A stretch of DNA of 64,000 bases from Indioceanicola profundi. Lineage in GTDB: Bacteria; Pseudomonadota; Alphaproteobacteria; Azospirillales; Azospirillaceae. This document shows, one piece after another, positions 19,085-27,778 of the stretch. The first letter of the stretch is position 1. Every line of letters starts with the position of its first letter. Both the position numbers and the translations under genes were made by a program. The notes under the pieces are model-generated. The model was not told where the DNA came from. It saw only the letters and a list, made by a program, of their open reading frames with translations, and did not search any database. The stretch lies in NCBI RefSeq assembly GCF_003568845.1, contig NZ_CP030127.1, positions 434,001 to 498,000 on the forward strand. Reading direction: 5' to 3'.

Positions 19085-19468
19085 ATGAACATGCTGAAGC
19101 TCGCCGCAGGCGCCGTTGCCCTGACCCTGATTGCCGGTGGTGCCGGTGCGCATAACCATGCCGGAGACAAGCAGGACGACACACATCACGGCATGCACCA
19201 GAATATGGGACATGGCGATAAAGCCGGTGCTGAGGGGCATAGCCATCACAGCGGGGTCGTGGGTACCGGAACGGTGCGGGGCGTCGATGCTGCCAAGGGC
19301 ACCGTCAAGCTCGCCCACGGCCCGATCCCGGCCCTGAAGTGGCCCGCGATGGTCATGGACTTCAAGGTTGCCGAGGGCGTGGACCTAAGCAGCCTGTCTG
19401 ACGGGCAGGAGATCGAGTTCGCGCTTGGTCCGGACCAGACCATCACGTCCATCAAGCCGAAGAGTTAA
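19085..19468 (+). CDS. CusF-like periplasmic copper-binding protein with His-rich leader
   Basis: 127 residues from ATG 19085 behind AATAGGAAAG. A signal peptide (MNMLKLAAGAVALTLIAGGAGA) is followed by a His/Met-rich linker (HNHAGDKQDDTHHGMHQNMG) and then a CusF-type OB-fold: GTVRGVDAAKGTVKLAHGPI, LKWPAMVMDFKV, with the Trp and Met residues that bind Cu(I)/Ag(I) in CusF. It likely shuttles copper in the periplasm. It heads a plus-strand copper operon with a small secreted protein, a cupredoxin, CopA and CopB. Confidence 0.85.
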   Translation: MNMLKLAAGAVALTLIAGGAGAHNHAGDKQDDTHHGMHQNMGHGDKAGAEGHSHHSGVVGTGTVRGVDAAKGTVKLAHGPIPALKWPAMVMDFKVAEGVDLSSLSDGQEIEFALGPDQTITSIKPKS

Positions 19469-19614
19469 AGTTCCCATGGGGACCCGATTATCGGATGGCG
19501 GAATCCGGGCTCCTTGGTTGGCATTATATGGCCGTGCCGATCCGTGAACCTCATCACCCCGGACTTGAACCTCAGGCGCGGCCCCTTTATCTCTGGGCAG
19601 CGTTTCTCGCACGA

Positions 19615-20022
19615 ATGAGGCCATTGGCCGTGGGACTTGGTCGGGTACTGCTCCTCTTGATCGTCTGCGTGGCGTTTGTGACGGCTCCGGTTCGCGCCGC
19701 GATGCCTGAGCACGCCCATATGGCGATGCAGGCAGCGGTTCTGGCGCACGGTGGCGACCACGGGCATAGTGCTCACCACGTTCACGGCTCCGCAGCCACG
19801 GATACCGCCGATCCCTGCAGCGACGATGCGGGTGCGCATCCGACTGAGACGTCGCACGCTGCCCAGGGAGGCTGCTGCCCCGCTTGGTGCGCCGTCACCG
19901 CTCTTCCGGCGGTGTTCAGCAGCCTGAACGCTCCCGAGTCCCAGAGGACCCGCGAACCCGTGGAGAACATCACGGGGCCGACCGGGACCTTGGCTCCGCC
20001 GATCCGTCCGCCGCGCGCGTGA
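19615..20022 (+). CDS. Small secreted CzcI/DUF2946-like protein
   Basis: About 135 residues from ATG 19615. The N-terminus is a signal or anchor (GLGRVLLLLIVCVAFVTAPVRA); the mature part is rich in His and has a CCPAWC cysteine cluster, then a C-terminal tail ending PPIRPPRA. The protein at 30458-30763, heading the czc operon, shares this plan and ends PPYKPPRA. Small proteins with such tails commonly sit at the head of metal-efflux operons; the biochemical role is not known. Codon usage fits its neighbours. Start uncertain: an in-frame ATG at 19495 would add 40 residues before the signal peptide. Confidence 0.6.
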   Translation: MRPLAVGLGRVLLLLIVCVAFVTAPVRAAMPEHAHMAMQAAVLAHGGDHGHSAHHVHGSAATDTADPCSDDAGAHPTETSHAAQGGCCPAWCAVTALPAVFSSLNAPESQRTREPVENITGPTGTLAPPIRPPRA

Positions 20023-20114
20023 CCGCTTTCGGTCCCTAAACCGAACCGCTCACGATTCGAGCCGCCTCGCATGGCGGCCCGATCCCGCGCGCCTTTACAG
20101 ACGGAATCCACATC

Positions 20115-20675
20115 ATGACCACCCGCTTCGGTGCCCTTTCCGGCGCCCTGTTCGCTATTTCCACCCTCATCTCGATCCCTGCGATGGCTGACCCAAGCCA
20201 CACGCACGCAGGCGCCATTGGGCAGCCCGCCAAGCCAAGCCAAGCCACCCGCACGGTCGAGGTGGAGATCGGCGACATCTTCTACGAGCCCGGCTCCATC
20301 CAGGTGAAGCCCGGCGAAACCGTGCGCTTCGTCGTCAAGAACACCGGCGACCTCCTACACGCGTTCACCATCGGTACCGCCGCCATGCACGCCGCCCACC
20401 AGAAGGAGATGGCGATGATGGCCGAGCACGGAATGATCACGCCCACCGGCATGAACCACGACATGATGGACATGGATCATTCCAATATGCCGGGCATGGA
20501 CCACGGCGCGATGGGAGCCATGGAGCATGACGCTTCCAACAGCGTCCTTGTCGAGCCCGGCCAGTCGGCCGAACTGGCCTGGACCTTCCCCGAGGCGGCC
20601 ACGCTTGAGTACGCCTGCAACGTCCCGGGCCATTACGAGGCCGGGATGGTGGGCAAGATCGACTTCAGCCGCTGA
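20115..20675 (+). CDS. Exported cupredoxin with Met/His-rich insert
   Basis: 186 residues with a signal peptide ending ISIPAMA. The cupredoxin fold runs from TVEVEIGDIFYEPG. Type 1 copper ligands can be assigned: His in LLHAFTIG, then Cys, His and Met in CNVPGHYEAGM. Between the first His and the Cys sits an extra loop of about 60 residues, rich in Met, His and Asp (HDMMDMDHSNMPGMDHGAMG), which could hold several Cu(I) ions. It is a plastocyanin-like copper-resistance protein encoded 11 bases before copA, whose product has a similar insert. Confidence 0.85.
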   Translation: MTTRFGALSGALFAISTLISIPAMADPSHTHAGAIGQPAKPSQATRTVEVEIGDIFYEPGSIQVKPGETVRFVVKNTGDLLHAFTIGTAAMHAAHQKEMAMMAEHGMITPTGMNHDMMDMDHSNMPGMDHGAMGAMEHDASNSVLVEPGQSAELAWTFPEAATLEYACNVPGHYEAGMVGKIDFSR

Positions 20676-20686
20676 CGGAGGAGATT

Positions 20687-22753
20687 ATGCACGAACAGAA
20701 TGCCGGGCTGTCCCGCCGGGATGCCCTGAAGCTGGCAGGGGCTGCCGGAGTTGCCGGGTACCTGACCATCTACCCCGGCCGCCGCAGCTTCGCCTCGTCC
20801 GACCAGGAGTACGAGCTCCTGGTGGAGAACACCCGGATCACCATCGACGGGGAGACCACGCCCGCCATTTCCATGGGCGGCTCGATCCCGGCGCCCATCA
20901 TGCGCTGGCGCGAGGGCCAGGAGATCACTGTCCATGTCACCAACCGCATGGACGAACCGACCTCTATCCACTGGCACGGGCTGCTCATCACCGGCTTCAT
21001 GGATGGCTCGCCCGGCTTCAACGGCTTCGATCCCATCCAGCCGGGCCAGACCTTCACCTACCGCTTCAATCTGCGCCAGGCCGGGACCTACTGGTACCAC
21101 AGCCACTCCGCATCCCAGGAGCAGGAGGGCATGTACGGCGCCATCGTGATCGAGCCCGCGGGCCGTGACCCGATCCGCGCCGACCGGGACTATGTGGTCC
21201 TGCTGTCGGACCACACCGCCGACAATCCGGAGACCGTGCTGCGCAAGCTGAAGGTCAGCGAGGGCTACTACAACAACGAGAAGCGCACCCTGCTGGACTT
21301 CTTCCGCGATGTCCGGGAGGACGGGTTCAAGGCCGCCTGGGCCGACCGCCGGGCCTGGGGGCAGATGCGCATGGACCCGACCGACCTGGCCGACGTGACC
21401 GGCTACAAGTTCCTCGTCAACGGCAAGGGACCAAGGGACAACTGGACGGCCCTGTACAAGCCGGGCGAGCGCGTCCGGCTGCGGATCATCAATGGCTCGG
21501 CCATGACGATCTTCGACCTCCGCATCCCCGGGCTGCCGATGACCGTGGTTGCCGCCGACGGCCAGAATGTGCTGCCGGTCAAGGTGGACGAGTTCCGCTT
21601 CGGGGTGGGCGAGACCTATGACGTCATCGTGCACCCCACCGAGGACAAGCCCTTCACCTTCTTCGCGGAGTCCATCGACCGCACCGGCTACGCCCGGGCG
21701 ACGCTGGCCACCCGTGAAGGCATGGAGGGGGAAATTCCCGAGATGCGGCCGCGCGCCATCCTGACCATGGAAGACATGGGCATGGATCATGGTGCAATGG
21801 GGCACGGCGGAATGGACCATGGTGCGGCCGGACACGGCGCCCCGACCGAAGCATCAGGGTCGGCAGGCATCACGACGGGCGTCGCTAAACCCGCGGCCAA
21901 CCACGCCGCCGTGGGCCACAGTTCCAGTGGAATGGACCATTCCGCGGTGGGGCATGGAGCCGCCAATATGGACCATAGTGCAATGGGACATGGCACAACA
22001 AGCCACTTCGCCATGCCTCATGAAACAATGGACCACTCCACGATGGGACATGGCTCCGCGGAGATGGACCATTCCTCAATGGATCATTCCGCCATGGGCC
22101 ACGGCGCGACCGGCCATGATCATTCTGCTATAGGCCATGGTGTCATGGACCACGGCGGCATGGACCATGGTGCGATGGATCACGGCTCCAACGGCATGGA
22201 TCACGCATCCATGGGGCACGGATCAGCCGGAACGGACCACGCAGCCATGGGCCACGGCATGCAGACCGGTACACGCGATGGAGAGGCCGTTGGCTGGGCC
22301 GACGCAGGCACCCCGCCGGGTGCGAAGGCCCTGTCCTATGCTGACCTGAAATCACTCACGAAGAACGAGGATCTAAGGGAGCCCACACAGGAGATCGAGG
22401 TTAGGCTGACGGGCATCATGGAGCGGTACATCTGGACTCTCAACGGTCAGAAGTTCGGCCATGGCGACCCGATCCGGGTGAGCTATGGCGACCGTGTCCG
22501 GATCAGGTTCGTGAACACCACCATGATGGCGCACCCGATGCACCTGCATGGCATGTTCATGGAGGTCGAGAACGGCCAGACCGACCGCAGGCCGAGAAAG
22601 CATGTCGTGCTGGTGCCGCCCGGCAAGACCACGTCGGTGGTGCTGACGGCGGACGAACCGGGTGAGTGGCCGTTCCACTGCCACCTGCTCTACCACATGG
22701 CCTCCGGCATGATGACGCGCTTCATCGTCGAGCCGCGCACGGCGAGCCTTTGA
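20687..22753 (+). CDS. copA: Multicopper oxidase CopA (copper resistance) with long Met/His-rich insert
   Basis: 688 residues. A Tat signal (LSRRDALKLAGAAGVAGYL) shows export in folded form. Copper sites: IHWHGLL, YWYHSHSASQ, HPMHLHGMF and HCHLLYHMASGMM (type 1/trinuclear ligands). It oxidises Cu(I) and stores or passivates periplasmic copper. About residues 365-530 are a low-complexity run of MDH/MGH units (GMDHGAMGHGG, SAMGHGTT and so on), longer than the few MxxHxxM repeats usual in CopA. The ribosome site CGGAGGAGATT precedes ATG 20687. copB follows after 15 bases. Confidence 0.95.
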   Translation: MHEQNAGLSRRDALKLAGAAGVAGYLTIYPGRRSFASSDQEYELLVENTRITIDGETTPAISMGGSIPAPIMRWREGQEITVHVTNRMDEPTSIHWHGLLITGFMDGSPGFNGFDPIQPGQTFTYRFNLRQAGTYWYHSHSASQEQEGMYGAIVIEPAGRDPIRADRDYVVLLSDHTADNPETVLRKLKVSEGYYNNEKRTLLDFFRDVREDGFKAAWADRRAWGQMRMDPTDLADVTGYKFLVNGKGPRDNWTALYKPGERVRLRIINGSAMTIFDLRIPGLPMTVVAADGQNVLPVKVDEFRFGVGETYDVIVHPTEDKPFTFFAESIDRTGYARATLATREGMEGEIPEMRPRAILTMEDMGMDHGAMGHGGMDHGAAGHGAPTEASGSAGITTGVAKPAANHAAVGHSSSGMDHSAVGHGAANMDHSAMGHGTTSHFAMPHETMDHSTMGHGSAEMDHSSMDHSAMGHGATGHDHSAIGHGVMDHGGMDHGAMDHGSNGMDHASMGHGSAGTDHAAMGHGMQTGTRDGEAVGWADAGTPPGAKALSYADLKSLTKNEDLREPTQEIEVRLTGIMERYIWTLNGQKFGHGDPIRVSYGDRVRIRFVNTTMMAHPMHLHGMFMEVENGQTDRRPRKHVVLVPPGKTTSVVLTADEPGEWPFHCHLLYHMASGMMTRFIVEPRTASL

Positions 22754-22768
22754 GGCGGGAGAAGAACA

Positions 22769-23515
22769 ATGCGCATGTTGAAGGGTAGCCTCGCGGCCGC
22801 CGCTGCGGTGGCCACCGCCATGACGGCTTCGGCAGGCGTGGCCCAGACGGTCGATGTCAACCAAGCCCAGGATTTCCATGAGGAGCCATTGCTGTGGACC
22901 GTGCTGGTCGACCGGCTCGAGCACCGCTGGCAGGACGGCGAGAACTCCGTGAACTGGGAGGCCGAAGCCTTCGTCGGCGGCGACTACCAGAAGATCTGGC
23001 TGACGACGGAAGGCGAGAAGCCGGTCGATGGTGCCGTGGAGGAGGCGGACATCCAGCTTCTCTACAGCCGCATGATCGGCGACTTCTGGGACGTCCAGGT
23101 AGGCATCCGGCACGACATCCGCCCGCAGCCGCAGACCACCTACGCGGTTCTCGGCCTCCAGGGGCTGGCGCCCTACTTCTTCGAGGTGGATGCCCAGGCC
23201 TTCCTCAGCGAGGATGGTGACCTCACGGCTTCAGCCGAGGCGGAGTTCGACCTGCTGATCACGCAGAAGCTGATCCTGCAGCCGGTCGCGGAGGTGAATT
23301 TCGCCCTCCAGGACGTCGAGGAGTTGGGCATCGGCGCCGGGATCAGCGACATCGGGCTGGGGCTGCGGCTCCGGTACGAGATCGTACGGGAGTTCGCGCC
23401 CTATGTCGGCGTCCAATGGGAGCGGCAGCTGGGCCAGACCGCGGACTTCGCTCGGGCGAAAGGCGAGGATCCGGACGTCTTCTCGGTGCTGGCTGGAATC
23501 CGTTTCTGGTTCTGA
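22769..23515 (+). CDS. copB: Copper resistance protein CopB (outer membrane)
   Basis: 248 residues with a signal peptide (AAAAAVATAMTASAGVAQ). The family body is visible: VLVDRLEHRWQDGENSVNWEAE, LWLTTEGE-like KIWLTTEGEKPVDG, LLYSRMIGDFWDVQVGIRHD, YFFEVDAQAFLSEDGD and the terminal GIRFWF. CopB is a small outer-membrane beta-barrel that works with CopA in periplasmic copper tolerance. The Met-rich N-terminal repeats seen in many CopB proteins are absent here; that sequence is concentrated in CopA and the cupredoxin instead. A strong hairpin ends the operon. Confidence 0.93.
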   Translation: MRMLKGSLAAAAAVATAMTASAGVAQTVDVNQAQDFHEEPLLWTVLVDRLEHRWQDGENSVNWEAEAFVGGDYQKIWLTTEGEKPVDGAVEEADIQLLYSRMIGDFWDVQVGIRHDIRPQPQTTYAVLGLQGLAPYFFEVDAQAFLSEDGDLTASAEAEFDLLITQKLILQPVAEVNFALQDVEELGIGAGISDIGLGLRLRYEIVREFAPYVGVQWERQLGQTADFARAKGEDPDVFSVLAGIRFWF

Positions 23516-23521
23516 CAGACA

Positions 23522-23549
23522 GGACGGCAGGGTCGCGGCCCTGCCGTCC
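23522..23549 (+). terminator. Terminator of the copper operon
   Basis: Arms GGACGGCAGGG and CCCTGCCGTCC (11 bp, perfect) with a 6-base loop, 6 bases after the copB stop. Confidence 0.7.
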
Positions 23550-23693
23550 GCTATGGTTGTTCCGTCCAGTTACCTGAAAGTCGAAAAGGTCAGCGCATAC
23601 ATATAGACTATAATTATGGCGGTAATGCGCTAGATCATTGGCGCGCTACGGGTACGGAAATAGGCTGTCAGCGCTGTCACTTTGGAGAAGCGC

Positions 23694-23963
23694 ATGCCAT
23701 CCTACATTGTTACTTATGACCTGATGAAATAGGGTCAAAACTACGATTGCATCATCAAAAAACTTGAGGCGTACGGAACCTACTGGCATATGCAGCAGTC
23801 GGTTTGGATAATCTGCACAGATCAGAATTCTGTTCAGATCAGAGATAAACTTAATTACTGCTTGCATACAAACGATAAGCTCTTTGCTGGAAAGCTGTCC
23901 GGCGAGACTGCTTGGCTTGGGTATCCTCAGAATATAAGTGAATGGCTGAAACAGAATCTTTGA
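23694..23963 (+). pseudogene. SinR/Cas2-like small protein gene interrupted by an in-frame amber codon
   Basis: Read from ATG 23694, the frame gives MPSYIVTYDLMK, then TAG at 23730-23732, then GQNYDCIIKKLEAYGTYWHM, QQSVWIICTDQNSVQIRDKL, HTNDKLFAGKLSGETAWLGY and a stop at 23963, 89 sense/amber codons in all. This matches from end to end the ~90-residue SinR-family proteins (YDL..pGQnY...YgtwWH...S.WIi.T...vqIRDkL...nD.L.v.kL.g..AW.G), which have a Cas2/VapD-like ferredoxin fold. Only the amber breaks it. The segment is much richer in A+T than its surroundings, which suggests horizontal origin. It lies between the copper terminator and the czcD remnant. No CRISPR genes are nearby. Confidence 0.75.
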
Positions 23964-24021
23964 ACACTTACCATCCACATGCAGAACACTACCATCCGCC
24001 AGTCATACTTCCGTCCATTAT

Positions 24022-24050
24022 AAAGCAAAAACCCCGGTCCACTCCGGGGC
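24022..24050 (-). terminator. Rho-independent terminator of the czc operon (minus strand)
   Basis: On the minus strand GCCCCGG-agtgga-CCGGGG is followed directly by TTTTTGCTTT, a classical intrinsic terminator. It lies inside the 3' end of the truncated czcD frame, so it probably was the original operon terminator before the deletion. Confidence 0.8.
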
Positions 24051-24512
24051 TTGGTCGTGTCGCTGATTGGCTCTGAACACAGCGCGACGGCGAGGTCCAG
24101 CCAGTACCATTGGTACAGGACGATGAGCGTACCGGCGATGATGACGCCGACCGAGGCGCCAGCATCCGAGAGGTTATGGATGAAGGTGGCCATTGTTCAT
24201 GTTGCCCTTCGACAGGGTCAACAGGGCGGTCGCGATGTCGATGGCCAAGGCGCTTCCGGCATCGATGACGATGTTCCAGCGTCCCGGTTCGTGTTTGCAG
24301 AAGACCCGGCCCACAGCCTTGGCGATCAGATAAAAGCTCACGATGATGAGGGTGGTGAGATTCACCAGAGCCTCGATCACCTCGGCCTGCGCATAGCCGA
24401 AGGTGCGCCGCTCGTCAGAATGGCGGCGTGAGATCCGGCGGGCGAACAGTCCAACGCCGAGCGACGCCGCATCACTGAAATTATGGAGCGCGTCCGCCAC
24501 AAGGGCGAGCTC
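24051..24512 (-). pseudogene. Decayed cation diffusion facilitator gene (czcD remnant)
   Basis: Immediately after the czcA stop, and in the same frame, the minus strand reads ELALVADALHNFSDAASLG, then ISRRHSDERRTFGYAQAEVI, matching CDF transporters from the end of membrane segment 1. Around 24183 the frame shifts by one base: NMN is followed in the next frame by MATFIHNLSDAGASVGVIIA and LIVLYQWYWLDLAVAL (CDF segments 5-6). The homology then stops and the terminator follows. So the first ~45 residues, one base of phase and the ~100-residue C-terminal domain are lost. The intact gene would have exported Zn/Cd/Co and often forms the last gene of czcCBA-D operons. Confidence 0.75.
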
Positions 24513-27500
24513 CTATTCCGCGGCGTGTCCCACGGGAGCCGCCTGTTCGGGCAGGTCCTCCTCGACGGTCAGGGGTCTGGCGAAGCGGCGGTAGAGAGCC
24601 GGAAGCACGAGCAGGGTCAGCAGCGTGGCGGTGATCAGCCCGCCGATGACCACGGTGGCGATCGGCCGCTGGACCTCGGCCCCGACGCTGGTGGACAGCG
24701 CCATGGGGACAAAGCCTAGACTCGCCACCAGGGCCGTCATCAGCACCGGGCGCAGACGGGTCTGCGCGCCCACGCGCACGGCGTCTTCCAGAGCCATGCC
24801 CTGGATGCGGAGTTGGCGAATGTAGGAGAGCATCACCAGCCCGTTCAGCACGGCGATGCCGGACAGTGCAATCATGCCGACGGCAGCCGAGATGGAGAAC
24901 GGCATGCCCCGCAGCCACAGCGCCAGGATGCCGCCGGTCAGCGCCAACGGCACGCCGCTGAACACCAGCACGGCATCCCGGGCCGAGCCGAGGGCGCTGT
25001 AGAGCAGCAGGAAGATCAGAGCGAAGCAGGCCGGGACCACAATCATCAGCCGCTCGCGGGCCGCGATCAGGTTCTCGAACTGCCCGCCCCAATCCACCCA
25101 GTAGCCGGGCGGCACCGTAACCTCGGCCGCAATGCGGGCCTGCGCCTCCTCCACGAAGGAGCCGATATCCCGGCCACGGACATTGGCCTGGACGACGATG
25201 CGGCGCTTACCGTTCTCCCGGCTGATCTGGTTCGGGCCTTCCGTAACGGTGAAGCTCGCCACCTCGCCCAGCGGCACGGTGCGGACAGCCCCTGCTCCCT
25301 GGCCGTCGACGATAACCGGCGGAAGTGGGATGGGCAGAGATTCAAGAGCGGTAGGATCGTTACGGAGGCTCTCCGGCAGCCTGGCCACAATCTCAAAACG
25401 CCGGTCGCCCTGGTACACCAGCCCTGCCTCGCGGCCGCCGACCGCCATGGCGACCACCCCCTGAACGTCAGCCACGCTGAGCCCGAAGCGTGCGGCCCGG
25501 GCCCGGTCCACCTCGACATTCATGAAGGAGGCGCCCGAGACCTGCTCGACGCGCACGTCGGCAGCGCCCTCGACGCCCTGGACAACGCCTGAGATCTCAT
25601 TGGCAGTGGCCAACAAGGTCTCGAAGTCATCGCCGAATACCTTGATGGCGACATCGCCGCGCACGCCCGCCAGGAGTTCGTTGAAGCGCAGCTGGATGGG
25701 CTGGCTGACCTCATAGACCTGGCCTGGTAGTTCGCCCACGGCGGCCTCCAGGCGTTGGATCAGGTCCGCCTTCGAGAGGTCCGGGTCCGGCCACTGGTCG
25801 CGGGGCTTCAGCATCACGAACATGTGGGAGATGCCGGGCGGCATCACGTCCGTGCCGATCTCGGCCGTCCCGGTTTTCGAGAAGGCGTAGGCCACCTCCG
25901 GGAAGGCGGCGACTGCCGTCTCGATCTCCATCTGCTGGGCTGTAGCCTGGGGCAGGCTGGTGCTGGGAATGCGGAAGGCGTTCAGGGCCACGTCGCCCTC
26001 ATCCAGCTGCGGGATGAACTCCTGGCCCAGCTGGGTGAAGAGCAGCAGGCTGCCGCCGAACAAAATGGCGGTGATGGCAGCGACGCGGAGCGGCGCCTTT
26101 AGCGCCCGATCGAGCAGGGGCCGGTAGGCCCGCCCTACTTGGCGGATCGCGGCATTCTCCTTCTCCTCGACCCGGCCACTGACGAAGATGGCGATCAGGG
26201 CCGGAACCAGGGTCAAGGACAGGATGAAGGCGCAGACCAGGGCGATGATCACGGTCAGCGCCATGGGCTCGAACATCTTGCCCTCCACCCCGGTGAAGGT
26301 GAGGAGCGGCAGATAGACCACGATGATGATGGCCTGCCCGTAGACGGAGGGCTGGATCATCTCCTTGGCCGCGACGGTGACCTCGTGCAAGCGCTCCCGC
26401 AGGGTCAGCACACGGCCGAGATCGTGCTGGCGCTCACCGAGACGGCGGAGACAGTTCTCCGCGATGATCACGGCGCCATCCACGATCAGGCCGAAGTCGA
26501 GAGCGCCTAAGCTCATCAGGTTGGCGCTGACGCCCGCCTCGAGCATGCCCGTCGCGGTCAGCAGCATGGTGATGGGGATGACGGCCGCCGTGATCAGGGC
26601 TGCCCGGGCATTGCCGAGCAGCAGGAACAGCACGGTGATCACCAGCAGGGCGCCTTCGGTCAGGTTCTTCGCCACGGTCTTGATCGTCGCGTTCACAAGG
26701 TCCGTGCGGTCCAGCACCGTCTTCGCCACGATGTCCGGCGGAAGGGAACTCCGGATGTCCTGGAGCTTGGCGTCCACCGCGGCGGCAACCGTGCGGCTGT
26801 TCTCCCCGATCAGCATCAGGGCGGTGCCGACCACCACCTCCCGGCCGTTCTCGCTGGCGCTGCCGGTGCGGATTTCCTGGCCGGGCTGGACAGCCGCCAC
26901 GTCAGCCAGGCGCACCGGAACGCCGCTCCGCGTGGCGACCACCACGTTGGAGATCTCGGCCGATGTCGAGATGCGGCCGTCGGAGCGGACAATGAAGAGC
27001 TCGCCATTGCGCTCAAGCTGACCGGCCCCCAGACTCTGGTTCGCCCGTTCCAGCGCCTGGGTCAGATCGGCAAAGGTGAGGCCGTAGGCGACCAGCCGGG
27101 CCGGGTCCGGCAGGACATGGTACTGCTTTACATAACCGCCGATGGTGTCGATGCCCGCAACCCCATCCACACCCTTCATCTGGGGCGACACAATCCAGTC
27201 CTGGACCGTGCGCAGATATGTCGCCTGGTCGGCTTCGCTGACCAGGAGTTCGCCCTCTGGCGTCAGGTAGGAGCCGTCCGGCTGCCAGCCCGGCTCCCCG
27301 GTCTGCGCTTCTTCCGGGACAAAGGGCGCAAACTCCACGGTCCACATATAGACTTCGCCAAGCCCGGTGGAGATCGGGCCCATGGTGGGCGTCAGCCCGG
27401 GCGGGAGCAGGTCTTTCGCCTGCGTGATGCGCTCGCCCACCTGCTGGCGGGCGAAGTAGATGTCCACCTCCTCGTCGAAGATCGCGGTGACCTGCGACAG

Positions 27501-27767
27501 CCCGTTGACCGAAATGGAGCGGGTGCTGTCCAGCCCGGCGATCCCGGCGAGCGCCGTTTCCACCGGGTATGTGACCTGCTGCTCGATTTCGAAGGGCGAG
27601 AGGGCGGGGGCGAGCGTGGTGATCTGGATCTGGTTGTTGGTGATGTCGGGCACGGCGTCGATCGGCAGACGCAGCAGCGACTGCGCCCCGAACGCCGCGG
27701 CCACGGCCACCAGCAGCACGATGAGGAAGCGCCGCTGGACGGCAAAGGTGAGGATGCGTTCGATCAT
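24513..27767 (-). CDS. czcA: Heavy-metal efflux RND pump CzcA
   Basis: 1084 residues from ATG 27767, preceded by GAGGAG. It begins MIERILTFAVQRRFL like other HME-RND pumps and has 12 membrane segments in two halves. The membrane proton-relay motif reads DFGLIVDGAVIIAEN, the DFG..VDG..EN pattern of divalent-cation (Co/Zn/Cd) pumps rather than the Cu/Ag CusA type. It forms the inner-membrane trimer of a CzcCBA complex driven by proton influx. The short C-terminus ends in PVGHAAE, directly abutting the czcD remnant. czcB lies 11 bases upstream. Confidence 0.93.
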   Translation of the reverse strand: MIERILTFAVQRRFLIVLLVAVAAAFGAQSLLRLPIDAVPDITNNQIQITTLAPALSPFEIEQQVTYPVETALAGIAGLDSTRSISVNGLSQVTAIFDEEVDIYFARQQVGERITQAKDLLPPGLTPTMGPISTGLGEVYMWTVEFAPFVPEEAQTGEPGWQPDGSYLTPEGELLVSEADQATYLRTVQDWIVSPQMKGVDGVAGIDTIGGYVKQYHVLPDPARLVAYGLTFADLTQALERANQSLGAGQLERNGELFIVRSDGRISTSAEISNVVVATRSGVPVRLADVAAVQPGQEIRTGSASENGREVVVGTALMLIGENSRTVAAAVDAKLQDIRSSLPPDIVAKTVLDRTDLVNATIKTVAKNLTEGALLVITVLFLLLGNARAALITAAVIPITMLLTATGMLEAGVSANLMSLGALDFGLIVDGAVIIAENCLRRLGERQHDLGRVLTLRERLHEVTVAAKEMIQPSVYGQAIIIVVYLPLLTFTGVEGKMFEPMALTVIIALVCAFILSLTLVPALIAIFVSGRVEEKENAAIRQVGRAYRPLLDRALKAPLRVAAITAILFGGSLLLFTQLGQEFIPQLDEGDVALNAFRIPSTSLPQATAQQMEIETAVAAFPEVAYAFSKTGTAEIGTDVMPPGISHMFVMLKPRDQWPDPDLSKADLIQRLEAAVGELPGQVYEVSQPIQLRFNELLAGVRGDVAIKVFGDDFETLLATANEISGVVQGVEGAADVRVEQVSGASFMNVEVDRARAARFGLSVADVQGVVAMAVGGREAGLVYQGDRRFEIVARLPESLRNDPTALESLPIPLPPVIVDGQGAGAVRTVPLGEVASFTVTEGPNQISRENGKRRIVVQANVRGRDIGSFVEEAQARIAAEVTVPPGYWVDWGGQFENLIAARERLMIVVPACFALIFLLLYSALGSARDAVLVFSGVPLALTGGILALWLRGMPFSISAAVGMIALSGIAVLNGLVMLSYIRQLRIQGMALEDAVRVGAQTRLRPVLMTALVASLGFVPMALSTSVGAEVQRPIATVVIGGLITATLLTLLVLPALYRRFARPLTVEEDLPEQAAPVGHAAE

Positions 27768-27778
27768 GCCAGCGCTCC

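Noticed and set aside
23586-23614. TATAAT-like box at 23609 as promoter of the SinR-like gene
   Set aside because: No acceptable -35 element at normal spacing; in an A+T-rich segment such a hexamer is expected by chance.
23646-23978. 110-codon minus-strand frame in the A+T-rich island
   Set aside because: It is antisense to the amber-interrupted SinR-like gene, which has clear family similarity; the minus frame has none.
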